64,000 nt of DNA, from positions 4,207,501 to 4,271,500 of the forward strand of contig NZ_FMHT01000003.1 in NCBI RefSeq assembly GCF_900091585.1. The letters are read 5' to 3'. A program made the translations under genes and the position numbers. The stretch comes from Micromonospora nigra. GTDB taxonomy: Bacteria > Actinomycetota > Actinomycetes > Mycobacteriales > Micromonosporaceae. This document shows positions 16,868 to 24,630 of the stretch, piece by piece (positions within the stretch are counted from its first letter, which is position 1; each line of letters opens with the position of its first letter). The notes under the pieces are model-generated. The model was not told the DNA's origin, searched no databases, and saw only the letters and a program-made list of their open reading frames with translations.

Positions 16868-17323
16868 ATGCTGGCGACCGTCGCTGCACAGACCGGCCGT
16901 GCCCTCGTACCCGATGCGCTCTTCGACCGGTTGACCGCCCGCATCGCCCGCGACCATCCGGAACTGGCCGCGGACCTGCCCGCCAGGATCGTGGACCAGG
17001 CGCTGGCGTTCCTCGCCGCCTGCGCCGTCACCGCTGAGCCGATCGGCCCGTCGAAGCTGGTCGACATCGGCTGGCACACGTTCATCCTCCACACCCGCGA
17101 CTACGCCGACTTCTGCCACCGGCTCGCCGGTCGCTACATCCACCACCAGCCCGAGCCCACCCCCGACGACGAGCGCCCCGAACCGATCGGCGCACCGATC
17201 TCCCGCACCGTTGCGGCGATCCGGGCCGCCGGCCTCGCCGTCGATCCCGCGCTCTGGACCACAAGCGGCGCGGCCGAATGCTCGCAGTGCCATGCCGGCT
17301 GCCACGACAGTCCCAAGACGTAG
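16868..17323 (+). CDS. DUF1399 / glycine-rich-domain-like protein with Cys-rich tail
   Basis: 151 residues from ATG 16868, chosen for AAGGAG five bases upstream. The centre (GPSKLVDIGWHTFILHTRDY, then ADFC) matches the VD..WH..L..T..Y...C motif of DUF1399 glycine-rich-domain proteins, a family of unknown biochemical role in bacteria. The end, AECSQCHAGCHDSPKT, holds a C-x2-C-x3-C cluster with two His that could bind metal or be modified. It is divergent from the XRE regulator and 63 bases before a kinase gene on the same strand, so the two probably form one transcript under that regulator. Confidence 0.6.
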   Translation: MLATVAAQTGRALVPDALFDRLTARIARDHPELAADLPARIVDQALAFLAACAVTAEPIGPSKLVDIGWHTFILHTRDYADFCHRLAGRYIHHQPEPTPDDERPEPIGAPISRTVAAIRAAGLAVDPALWTTSGAAECSQCHAGCHDSPKT

Positions 17324-17386
17324 CACGGCTGACCAGCGGATCCGGGCGTAAACTGCCCGGGTCCGCTCGCCACCGGGAGACACCGC

Positions 17387-18205
17387 ATGCCGCGCCGCCA
17401 CTGGAACGAGCTTCCCGACGCGGTACGCCGTGAGGTCGAGCGGCACACCGGACGGGTCCACGCGTCGTACGCGATCCCGACCGGTGCCTCCTGCGACGTC
17501 GCCGCCACCCTCGACACGGCTACCGGGCGGGTCTTCTGCAAGGGTGGCGAGGCCGACGCGCCGACCGCCTGGCTGTATCGCAACGAGGCACGCCTGAACC
17601 CGTGGCTGCCGGCCGTCGCACCCCGCCTGCGCTGGACCGTCGATTGCGAGGGGTGGCTGCTCCTCGGCTTCGCGTACGCGGCCGGCCGCCACCCCGACCT
17701 GGCTCCCGGCTCGCCCGACCTGGCCCCGCTCGCCGATCTCCTCGGCGACCTGAGCCGCCGGCTCACGCCCGGCCCGCTCGTCGAGGTGCCCCGCTTCACG
17801 CACCGGTGGGGCGCTCTCATCGCTCCCAAGCTGGTCGACGGAGACACACTCCTGCACACCGACATGACGCCCCGGAACTTCCTGCTCAGCGAGGGTCAGC
17901 CTGGTGATGTCTTGCTGGTCGACTGGTCCGGGCCAGCCCGTGGGGCCGCCTGGATCGACAGCGCGTTCCTGCTGCACCGGCTGATCCGCGCCGGCCACAC
18001 CCCGGCCGCTGCCGAGGAATGGGCCGCGCGGGTGCCCGTCTACGCCCGAGCGCCCGAACCCGCGGTGACCGCCTTTGCCGACGCCCTGGTCCGCCTGTGG
18101 CAACGCAAGCAGCGCAACGCGCCGGCACCCCACCACGGGCCGCTTCTCGACGCTGCCCGCCGCTGGGCGGCCTACCGACAGCGCTTCATCGGTGGGGCAG
18201 CTTGA
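17387..18205 (+). CDS. APH-fold phosphotransferase, second type
   Basis: 272 residues, ATG 17387 after GGGAGA. The kinase catalytic loop is LLHTDMTPRNFLL (HTD...N, with Thr in place of the usual Gly) and the metal site is VLLVDWSGPARG. The N-terminal lobe is short with VFCKGG as the likely ATP Lys. It differs clearly from the two APH copies nearby. The first ~20 codons recur as a broken fragment at 20564-20622. Substrate unknown; the operon partner upstream is the DUF1399-like protein. Confidence 0.75.
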   Translation: MPRRHWNELPDAVRREVERHTGRVHASYAIPTGASCDVAATLDTATGRVFCKGGEADAPTAWLYRNEARLNPWLPAVAPRLRWTVDCEGWLLLGFAYAAGRHPDLAPGSPDLAPLADLLGDLSRRLTPGPLVEVPRFTHRWGALIAPKLVDGDTLLHTDMTPRNFLLSEGQPGDVLLVDWSGPARGAAWIDSAFLLHRLIRAGHTPAAAEEWAARVPVYARAPEPAVTAFADALVRLWQRKQRNAPAPHHGPLLDAARRWAAYRQRFIGGAA

Positions 18206-18310
18206 CAGCCTCGAACAACCAGCGGCTCTCACTGCCACCCATCAACGACCGCCCGGCAAGGAGGGCTTCAGGCAAGGCTGCAGCTCGTCGCCGACGTCTA
18301 CAGTGGCCAG

Positions 18311-18940
18311 ATGGCCAATGCTCGAGTTGATCGGACCGCCCCGGCGCTGGCCCCAGCGGGCCTCGAAGCGGAGATGCGCGCTGACCCGAAGAAGCAGGAG
18401 AAGTTCGCCAGGCTGGCGGCCGATCCCTACTTCGCGCAGGTCGTCTCGGCCAACCAGGCGTACCTCCGGGCTGCCGTGCCCCACCCGGCGGCGACCGAAC
18501 GCGATCACTGGGCCTTGTCCTGCTTGCCTGGCACCAACGGGGGACGTCGGTTCTCGACCGTGAACATGATGCGGATGGAGGTCTTCGTCCTGTTTCGGCA
18601 CGAGGAGCCCGAGGATGACACCGCCGTACACGGGTTCGTGGTGGTGCGCGAATCAGTCCTGCGCCGGTACGCCCACTCGGGGCAGGGCATCGAGGAACTC
18701 AACCCGAACCTGACCTTCGATCGGAGTCGGCCCTACCAGGATGCTGGTGACGACCAGGTCAGGATCTGGGGTTGGTACGACCAGCTGATCGCCGCTCTCG
18801 CCGAGGAGCCGTTCGCCGTCGCCGCCCGGGAACTGGCGGCCTCGCTCCTGACGGGTGTCACCAACAACGCCCGGCACCACAACTACCAGCTCGCCGACCA
18901 GGTGCTCGGCCGGGCGGTGCTGCCTCTCCAGGCGGGTTGA
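18311..18940 (+). CDS. conserved-looking hypothetical protein, unrecognised
   Basis: 209 residues, no signal peptide or membrane segment. The start is ATG 18311, placed exactly six bases after TACAGT (18299-18304), the leaderless-promoter pattern seen repeatedly here. The sequence begins with a charged helix (EAEMRADPKKQEKFARLAAD) and has a mixed alpha/beta centre (MRMEVFVLFRHEEPEDD, HGFVVVRESVLRRY). The end, NNARHHNYQLADQVLGRAVL, is His/Asn-rich. Codon usage fits a real gene. I do not recognise the family. It lies between the kinase and AbiE genes, in the mosaic region. Confidence 0.65.
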   Translation: MANARVDRTAPALAPAGLEAEMRADPKKQEKFARLAADPYFAQVVSANQAYLRAAVPHPAATERDHWALSCLPGTNGGRRFSTVNMMRMEVFVLFRHEEPEDDTAVHGFVVVRESVLRRYAHSGQGIEELNPNLTFDRSRPYQDAGDDQVRIWGWYDQLIAALAEEPFAVAARELAASLLTGVTNNARHHNYQLADQVLGRAVLPLQAG

Positions 18941-19014
18941 ACGGCTCGGCGAGACGCGTGAGGCGGTGCAAGGAAATCCGCAACAGGTGGTGGCAACGTG
19001 TATAGAGTTTCCCT

Positions 19015-19623
19015 GTGGGGTTGAGGGAGGAATCGGAGCCTGAGGGCGTGCTACTTGGCATGCTCCCAACCACCTTCACCTACTCCGAAGCCCTGCAAGC
19101 TGGCCTCTCCGAGTGGCAGCTGTACCAGCTGCGGGATCAAGGACTCATCGAACCCGTTGGTCGAGGTCTCTACCGGCGCCATGACGCCGAGACAGCGGAT
19201 CTTGATCTGATTGAGGTCGTCCGTCGGGCGCCGCCGGCCACGCTGTGCCTGACTTCCGCCCTGGCCCGGCACGGTCTCACTGACGAGATCCCCTCCCGCA
19301 TCGATGTCGCACTGCCTCGCGGGCGGCATCGGCCCAGCACCCTCGCGCCGGTCGCCTGGCACTCGTTCGACCCGGCCACGTTTGAGATCGGCCGCTCCGA
19401 GCTGCCGCTCGACTCGAACACCTCGATCGGGCTCTACGGCCCGGAACGCAGCATCATCGACGCCGTCCGCCTGCGTCATCGGGAAGGGCCGGAACTGGCG
19501 TACGCGGCGCTACGGCGTTGGCTGAGGCACCGCGATGCATCACCGTCACAACTGCTGACCATGGCTCGGCGGTTCCCCAAGGCTGAGCGGCCACTGCGAG
19601 AGGCACTGGAGATCCTGCTGTGA
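19015..19623 (+). CDS. AbiEi-like antitoxin (type IV toxin-antitoxin)
   Basis: 202 residues from GTG 19015, six bases after TAGAGT (19003-19008), consistent with a leaderless message; GTG 19045 or ATG 19060 are alternatives. An N-terminal winged helix (FTYSEALQAGLSEWQLYQLR, then DQGLIEPVGRGLYRR) and a middle domain with CLTSALARHGL and IDVALPRG match AbiEi antitoxins, which autoregulate the operon and block the AbiEii toxin. The stop overlaps the toxin start by four bases (GTGA), the usual coupling of this pair. Confidence 0.83.
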   Translation: MGLREESEPEGVLLGMLPTTFTYSEALQAGLSEWQLYQLRDQGLIEPVGRGLYRRHDAETADLDLIEVVRRAPPATLCLTSALARHGLTDEIPSRIDVALPRGRHRPSTLAPVAWHSFDPATFEIGRSELPLDSNTSIGLYGPERSIIDAVRLRHREGPELAYAALRRWLRHRDASPSQLLTMARRFPKAERPLREALEILL

Positions 19624-20522
19624 CCGGACGTCCGACCCGCGCCACTGTCGCTGGCCGCGCCTACCTCGACCTCCAGAACCTCGCCCGCAGCACCGGGCGT
19701 CCCACCGATGAGCTGCACCAGGTCTATGCACTGGAAGGCTTCCTTGCCCGCCTGGCCCAATCTCCGTACGCGGACAATCTCGTTCTCAAGGGAGGTGTGC
19801 TGCTGGCCGCCTACGCCGCCCGCCGGCCGACCCGTGACGTAGATCTTCAGGGCCGATGGATCTCGAATGACAGCGATCAGGTTCTCGGCATCGTCTGCGA
19901 CATCGCGGGCCGGCACCTCGATGACGGCCTGGTGTTCGACGTGCCGACCGCAACCGCGCAGACGATTCGGGACGACGACGTCTACGCGGGGGTGCGCGTC
20001 AGCCTCACCGGCCGTCTGTCCGCCGCGCGGCTGGCCTTTCACGTCGACGTCAACGTCGGCGATCCGATCTGGCCCGACCCGCAGCCGATCAAGCTGCCCC
20101 GGCTGCTCGACGGAGAGCTTTTGGTAACCGGGTATCCGCTTCCGATGGTGTACGCGGAGAAGCTGGTGACGGCGTTGCAGCGGGGCGAGGCAAACACCCG
20201 CTGGCGCGACTTCGCCGACGTTTATCTCCTGTCAGGTCGGCACGATGTCGACGGGGACGAGCTGGCGGCGGCTGTGCAGCGGGTCGCCGAGTATCGCGAG
20301 GTGACGCTCGAGCCGCTGAGCCGGGCCCTCGACGGCCTCGCCGCGCTCGCCCAGACACGGTGGGCGGCCTGGCGGCGCAAGCATCGTCTCGACGACCGCC
20401 TTCCGCAGGACTTCGACACGGTGTTGCAGCGGGTGTTCGCGCTCGCCGATCCGGCTGTGACCGGGGCCGCTGGCGGGCGCACCTGGGTCGCAGCATCCGC
20501 GGCCTGGGGGAAGGCCATATGA
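19620..20522 (+). CDS. AbiEii-like nucleotidyltransferase toxin
   Basis: 300 residues from GTG 19620. The DUF1814 nucleotidyltransferase core is visible: LVLKGGVLLAAYAARRPTRD with VDLQ following (GG-x-LL...R-x-T-x-D-x-D motif), HVDVNVGDPI for the third acidic residue, and YPLPMVYAEKLVTALQRGE with the conserved Lys. AbiEii toxins transfer nucleotides to tRNA or other targets, causing growth arrest and phage abortive infection. All core residues appear present, so toxin activity is plausible. The 3' end overlaps (ATGA) the start of the broken kinase fragment. Confidence 0.85.
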   Translation: MTGRPTRATVAGRAYLDLQNLARSTGRPTDELHQVYALEGFLARLAQSPYADNLVLKGGVLLAAYAARRPTRDVDLQGRWISNDSDQVLGIVCDIAGRHLDDGLVFDVPTATAQTIRDDDVYAGVRVSLTGRLSAARLAFHVDVNVGDPIWPDPQPIKLPRLLDGELLVTGYPLPMVYAEKLVTALQRGEANTRWRDFADVYLLSGRHDVDGDELAAAVQRVAEYREVTLEPLSRALDGLAALAQTRWAAWRRKHRLDDRLPQDFDTVLQRVFALADPAVTGAAGGRTWVAASAAWGKAI

Positions 20523-20760
20523 CAGGCAGGCGCGGCTGTTCCAAACCACCCGCTGCGTCACCGCGCCGCGACTGGCAAGAGCTTGTCGATGCGGTACGCC
20601 GTGAGGTCGATACGCAGTCAGGGTTCGATCGCACCTACGGTCGTCGCCCATGCCTCGCTCGCGTCGAGCCTGCCCCGGCCCAGGCACGCCAGATTGATTG
20701 GCACCGTCTTGGGCATGCGGCCCGTCACCGCGCCGCTCGTTGGACCGGAGTGGGCAAAGT
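20519..20760 (+). pseudogene. truncated phosphotransferase fragment
   Basis: After ATG 20519 (overlapping the AbiEii stop) the frame encodes SPRRDWQELVDAVRREVDTQ, closely matching the start of the kinase at 17387 (RRHWNELPDAVRREVERH). The base-level match is strongest at 20564-20622 / 17392-17450. Downstream the frame no longer resembles a kinase and runs into repeat A copy 2. It is a fragment, not a working gene. Confidence 0.6.
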
Positions 20761-21684
20761 TCATAGCTGCCATTCCCGGTGCAAATCGGTCAGATCGGCG
20801 AAGGGTGTCCAGCGTGTCCCGTGGTCAGCCTGCTGCACCGACCGGAGGCGGGTGGCGAATTCGGCAGCGACGGCCGGTGAACCGGCCAGGAGCGGTACGG
20901 CGGCGACGATCATCTTCAGCTCACGAGCCTCGCGTAGCAGTGGCCAGGACGGGTCGGTGGTGACATCGGAGCCGTAGGCAGCCGCCAAGGTGCGGTGCGC
21001 GTTCGCGACTCCGAACCTGGCTTCTCCCACGGCAACCGCCACCAGGTCGACCTGCCACGGCCCGACGCACGTGGCGTCGAAATCGCACAAGACAGCCCGC
21101 CCCTGAGGATCGCGTAGCAGGTTGCCGACGTGCGCGTCGCCGTGGACCAGTTGTCCGGTGGCGCGCTCGGCGAGGGCTTCGACCCGCGTTTCCAGGCGGT
21201 CACACCAGTGCGCCAGGTAGTCGCGGTCGCGTCCGTCGAGACCCTCAGCGTCGACAAGTCGGCGCCGTGCGTCGGCGATCGGATCCCACCGCGGGAGAGG
21301 AAGAGGTGGGACGTCGAGTGCGTGGAACTCACGCAGCACCGAGCCGAGTTCTTGCACCGTCGGAGCAGGTGACTGTGGCGGAAGATATGTCCACACCGAG
21401 GCGGCTAGGTCCCCAACTTCGATCGGCTGCTCGACATTCGGTGCCAAGCGTATTGTCGGCGCGTCGACCTTCTCGAACCAGCGTCCGAGCTGGACGACCT
21501 TTGTCATCCGGTCGCGGAGCCGATGGGTACGCCCGATCCGGATGACGATGCCCTGTCGGGGCAGGGCGAAGACAGCGTTGTTGGTCAACCGCAGCAACTG
21601 CGCATCCTCCGACGGAACGCCCAGGACGGCGGCGACCTCCCGCATGGCCGCCGTCATCGCCTCCTCGGAGAACCGTCCACTCAT
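20761..21684 (-). CDS. APH-family phosphotransferase, copy 2
   Basis: 307 residues, ATG 21684 overlapping the regulator stop by ATGA. It has the same signatures as copy 1: GQLVHGDAHVGNLLRD, AVLCDFDATCVGPWQVDL, RLTNNAVFALP. It is ~91% identical by eye to 13755-14645 over the shared length but has a longer tail (TPFADLTDLHREWQL) because the frames separate near the stop. Here it follows the regulator directly with no GNAT between. Substrate unknown. Confidence 0.85.
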   Translation of the reverse strand: MSGRFSEEAMTAAMREVAAVLGVPSEDAQLLRLTNNAVFALPRQGIVIRIGRTHRLRDRMTKVVQLGRWFEKVDAPTIRLAPNVEQPIEVGDLAASVWTYLPPQSPAPTVQELGSVLREFHALDVPPLPLPRWDPIADARRRLVDAEGLDGRDRDYLAHWCDRLETRVEALAERATGQLVHGDAHVGNLLRDPQGRAVLCDFDATCVGPWQVDLVAVAVGEARFGVANAHRTLAAAYGSDVTTDPSWPLLREARELKMIVAAVPLLAGSPAVAAEFATRLRSVQQADHGTRWTPFADLTDLHREWQL

Positions 21685-21721
21685 CTGGCCGCCACAGCGT
21701 CAGCGGTGAGACGGCGCTCGA
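20761..21721. repeat. long repeat A, copy 2
   Basis: Counterpart of 13721-14681, covering the second APH gene, its downstream flank and the final codons of the XRE regulator. The kinase fragment lies directly to its left, which places the repeat edge at a recombination junction. Confidence 0.85.
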
Positions 21722-23156
21722 ACTCGGCAACCTGCGGGAGCCCTCGGTGTCGTCCCAGGTCGCGGCGCAGGTTGACAACCCGATCGATCACCCGCTTGGA
21801 GCTCATCGTTCGCGCCTGCTCCACTACGCGGGCACCTACCGCAAGTGCCTGCTCGGGCTCGTCGGCGAGGAACAACGCGCTGCACAGGCCAACCTCGTTG
21901 AGAACCGTGCTCCGAACGTTCGCCGGTCCGAAGGCGGCGATTGCGTCCTGGACCCAGCGAACTGCCTCGGGCGCGTGTTTGCTGTCCTGCCGGGCCTTGT
22001 CCCGGTAGACGCGGCCGTACTGGGCGAACAACTCCCCACGGTCGTAGAAGGCCAACCAGCCCGGCTCGCGTTCGCTGCTGATCCGCTCGAAATGATCGCT
22101 CGCCTTGCCGAGGGTGGCCACGGCGGCCCGGTGGTCGCCGAGTGCCGCGACGGAGGCGGCTTCCGCACCCCAGAGCAGGGCCTTGATCGCCGGGGTGGCG
22201 TGTGACCCGAGCTGCGCGTGAGCGAGTTGCAGAGTCGCGAGTGCGTCCCGGTTGTGTCGGAGGTGTTGAAGCTGTTTGGCCTGAGAGTATCGGATCATTG
22301 CGGCCAGTAGACCGTCCTCAGCGGTCAGCGCAGCCCGCTCGCCTGCGACGAAGTGCCGCTGCGCGTCATGGTGGCGACCCGCGTCGAGTGCCGTCCAGCC
22401 GGCCAGTTGTCGGGCCGCCGCCACCGCCGCAACAAGGCGTGGAGTCAGCCCGGCCGGGTGCGACCAGTCGAGCATGCGGTACACCGACTCGGCGAACCGG
22501 GCCACCTCCTGGTAAAGCAGCCCGCCGCCGCATTCGTAGTCCACCGAGCGGTACAGCTCCAGCACGGCGTTCAGGCGAGTGACATCCGCAGCGCCGATCC
22601 TTCGAGCCTGAACGAGGCCCGTACCGCCGATGAGCCCCGCTCCGGCGGCGACGGCGGCGATACCGGCCAACAGCGCCCGCCGACCCTCGTCTGGTCCCGA
22701 AATCTGCTGGTCAGACACAGGGGCCACAGCTACAGCATTGTCCCTCATACGATGGACCCGGCCCGGAAGTGTGAACCACAGATGCTCCATGGGGATACGA
22801 AGCACCTGCGCCCAGTGCGTCAGTCGGTCCAAGTGCACCAGCGGAGGTCCGTTCTCCACCCGGCTCAGTTGCGCCTGCGTGATTCCCAGCCACCCCGCCA
22901 CCACGGTCTGCGGCAACGCGGTCCGGCCGTGGTACGGATGGCACCGGTACGCCCGGATCACCCGCCCGAGGTGTCGCTCCGCCAACGCCCGCCGGACCGG
23001 CGCGTGCTCCCAGAAGGTCGCCGGCACCGTCGGCGGCGCACTCAACCGGTCACGCTCGGCGGCCTGGCACGGGGTGCAGCGTCCGCTGTCGTTGTCGCGG
23101 GCCAGCCGTCCCCCACACCGGGGGCAGTTCGCGTGTGTCACCGGCAACCTCGCCAT
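21681..23156 (-). CDS. zinc-ribbon XRE-HTH regulator with helical-repeat C-terminus, copy 2
   Basis: 491 residues. Residues 1-117 are nearly identical to copy 1: zinc ribbon CPRCGGRLARDNDSGRCTPC and HTH VVAGWLGITQAQLSRVENG. The remaining ~370 residues are a different helical repeat domain, with a hydrophobic GIAAVAAGAGLIGG segment followed by VAAVAAARQLAGWTALDAGR, YDRGELFAQYGRVYRDKARQ and VGLCSALFLADEPEQALAVG. The C-terminus (ERRLTADAVAAR) is the source of the orphan tail in copy 1. It is coupled to the APH gene by ATGA overlap. DNA-binding specificity should equal copy 1 while the sensor domain differs. Confidence 0.85.
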   Translation of the reverse strand: MARLPVTHANCPRCGGRLARDNDSGRCTPCQAAERDRLSAPPTVPATFWEHAPVRRALAERHLGRVIRAYRCHPYHGRTALPQTVVAGWLGITQAQLSRVENGPPLVHLDRLTHWAQVLRIPMEHLWFTLPGRVHRMRDNAVAVAPVSDQQISGPDEGRRALLAGIAAVAAGAGLIGGTGLVQARRIGAADVTRLNAVLELYRSVDYECGGGLLYQEVARFAESVYRMLDWSHPAGLTPRLVAAVAAARQLAGWTALDAGRHHDAQRHFVAGERAALTAEDGLLAAMIRYSQAKQLQHLRHNRDALATLQLAHAQLGSHATPAIKALLWGAEAASVAALGDHRAAVATLGKASDHFERISSEREPGWLAFYDRGELFAQYGRVYRDKARQDSKHAPEAVRWVQDAIAAFGPANVRSTVLNEVGLCSALFLADEPEQALAVGARVVEQARTMSSKRVIDRVVNLRRDLGRHRGLPQVAEFERRLTADAVAAR

Positions 23157-23245
23157 GCGCAGGTGGCTCCGTCCATTTCGACTCGTCGAGCCTATCCATT
23201 GAAGCCGCTCCGTGGCGGCCCGGCATACGCAGCACGCATACCGAC
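22805..23245. repeat. long repeat B, copy 2 (regulator N-terminus plus promoter)
   Basis: Counterpart of 16350-16790. It includes the 21-bp near-palindrome at 23222-23242 (GGCATACGCAGCACGCATACC) upstream of the regulator. Confidence 0.85.
23222..23242. promoter_or_regulatory. conserved near-palindrome upstream of XRE regulator copy 2
   Basis: GGCATACGCAGCACGCATACC is the same element as at 16767-16787 with two substitutions, 66 bases upstream of the regulator start, the same distance as in copy 1. Candidate operator for both regulators. Confidence 0.5.
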
Positions 23246-23385
23246 GATGCTCCCGCCGTCAATCACCGCACGGCAGCCGGGCTGGCAGGCTCAGCGGCCA
23301 GCCCGACCCGCGACGACCACAACCGACGGTTCCTGCCCGCATGGCGATCTGCCGTCCCTGGCGCGGTGCCGCCTACGCTGCCAGG

Positions 23386-23781
23386 GTGCAGATCGACCTG
23401 GTGGCGCTGATCGTCGAGGAGTACGACCCGGCGATCGAGTTCTTCACCGAGACGCTCGGCTTCGAGCTCATCGAGGACTCCCCATCGCTGACCAACGACG
23501 GGCGACCCAAGCGATGGGTGGTCGTCCGGCCGCCGGGCGCGCAGACCGGGATTCTGCTCGCCCGCGCCGACGGGGAACACCAGCGCGCGGCTGTCGGCAA
23601 CCAGGCGGCCGGCCGGGTCGGCTTCTTCCTGCGCGTTGACGACTTCGACGGCGTATACCAGCGGATGGCCGGGGCCGGCGTCACCTTCGTCCGCCCACCG
23701 CGCACCGAGCCCTACGGCCGGGTCGCGGTCTTCCTCGACATCGCCGGCAACCGATGGGATCTGCTCGGGCCCGCGGATTGA
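23386..23781 (+). CDS. VOC (glyoxalase/bleomycin-resistance fold) protein
   Basis: 131 residues from GTG 23386, six bases after TACGCT (23374-23379), a leaderless-type start; a longer upstream frame has no protein character. The VOC pattern is visible in IVEEYDPAIEFFTETLGFEL and, in the second half, GRVGFFLRVDDFDGVYQRMA then GRVAVFLDIAGNRWDLLGP. The protein is a single betaalphabetabetabeta-repeat pair binding a divalent metal in most relatives; the exact substrate (methylglyoxal, drug, aromatic) cannot be assigned. Confidence 0.82.
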   Translation: MQIDLVALIVEEYDPAIEFFTETLGFELIEDSPSLTNDGRPKRWVVVRPPGAQTGILLARADGEHQRAAVGNQAAGRVGFFLRVDDFDGVYQRMAGAGVTFVRPPRTEPYGRVAVFLDIAGNRWDLLGPAD

Positions 23782-23852
23782 ACTGCGGCTCGCCAGCGGT
23801 GCACCGCGCGGCGGTGCGGCTGCAGAGGCGCCACACTCGCTGAGTAGTTGGC

Positions 23853-23873
23853 GCGATACGCCCCGTGTATCGC
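23853..23873. promoter_or_regulatory. inverted repeat upstream of the globin-like operon
   Basis: GCGATAC and GTATCGC arms of seven bases separated by seven, ~165 bases before the first gene of the operon at 24038. It is a candidate operator. The gap 23782-24037 holds no gene. Confidence 0.4.
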
Positions 23874-24037
23874 CAAAACGATCATCACGGCATCACCACA
23901 CCCCGGCACAACCGCGAGAGTCGGCGCATGGCCAGGGGCGGGTGCTGGGCTCCGGGGCCGCGTCGACCCGAACGACGCAGCCCCGACCCCGCCCGCTCCG
24001 GCGCCACTCCAAAAGACCCAGAACCCCGGAGCCGCGC

Positions 24038-24340
24038 ATGCCCACCCGGCTCGACAACGTCCCGGTCCACACGCCCGTCACCGACAACGTCCCGGCCCAC
24101 ACGCCCGTCACCGACGACTTTCCCGTCCTCATGCCCGTCACCGACGAGGATCTCGCCCTCGCCGTCCGGGCCGTCCGCACCCACGCACCGGAGAGCTGGC
24201 CGGAGGGCGAGCTCTGCCGCAGCGAACGCGTCCCGTACCCCTGCCGCCTCGCCCGCTGGGGCAGGGCCACGCTCGACGCCGCCGGCCTCACCGAGGCCCA
24301 GCTCGCCGACGGCAACCGGCACCCCGGCACCCCGGCATGA
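24038..24340 (+). CDS. small C-x8-C protein, family member 1
   Basis: 100 residues from ATG 24038. The N-terminus has three tandem ten-residue repeats (DNVPVHTPVT type, encoded by 30-bp units at 24053-24142). The core (TDEDLALAVRAVRTHAPESW, ELCRSERVPYPCRLARWGR) is shared with proteins at 38666 and 48247: AVRAV..HA...W..G..CR, Cys-x8-Cys, then PCRL.RWG and a GL.....L segment. The two Cys could form a disulfide or metal site. I do not know a named function. It is the first gene of a coupled operon (ATGA overlap with the globin-like gene). Confidence 0.7.
   Translation: MPTRLDNVPVHTPVTDNVPAHTPVTDDFPVLMPVTDEDLALAVRAVRTHAPESWPEGELCRSERVPYPCRLARWGRATLDAAGLTEAQLADGNRHPGTPA
24053..24142 (+). repeat. 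three tandem 30-bp coding repeats
   Basis: Units 24053-24082, 24083-24112 and 24113-24142 encode DNVPVHTPVT, DNVPAHTPVT and DDFPVLMPVT. The third is the most diverged. They form the low-complexity N-terminus of the small C-x8-C protein. Confidence 0.85.
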
Positions 24341-24630
24341 CGGCTCCGGAGGTGGTGACCCGTTGGCTGCGGCTGGTGGTGGCGGACGCCGAGCTGTCGC
24401 CGTACCTCATCGGGGTCGATCTTGACCGGCTCGCCGCGCACCTGACGGCGAGCCTCGACGCGGCGCTCGGCGACGAGCCGGCGGCGGACGCGTGGCGCGG
24501 CCTGGGCCTGTCCGAGGCGCAGCACCGACGCGTCGTGGACTACCTGATCGGGGTGCTGTGGGCGCTGGACCTGCCCGACGACCGGATCGCGCGGGTGCGG
24601 CGGGCGTTCGCCGGCGAGGTGGACGCGTGA
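24337..24630 (+). CDS. truncated-haemoglobin-like protein without proximal His
   Basis: 97 residues, ATG 24337 overlapping the previous stop (ATGA). ELSPYLIGVDLDRLAAHLTA, LGLSEAQHRRVVDYLIGVLW and LDLPDDRIARVRRAF follow the helix pattern of group I truncated globins (AxF.G.dm..l...q..f...alG ... HxGlGI....f..v..hl...l...gvp...). Where those have the haem-ligating His (VHQGRGI in TrHbN), this protein has AWRGLGL, so Trp replaces His. The N-terminal helices are also short. A globin fold without normal haem ligation is inferred. The next gene overlaps by GTGA. Confidence 0.6.
   Translation: MTAPEVVTRWLRLVVADAELSPYLIGVDLDRLAAHLTASLDAALGDEPAADAWRGLGLSEAQHRRVVDYLIGVLWALDLPDDRIARVRRAFAGEVDA

Noticed and set aside
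13721..23245. Repeats A and B considered as insertion sequences or a composite transposon
   Set aside because: They contain regulator and kinase genes, not transposases, and have no terminal inverted repeats or target duplications that I can see.
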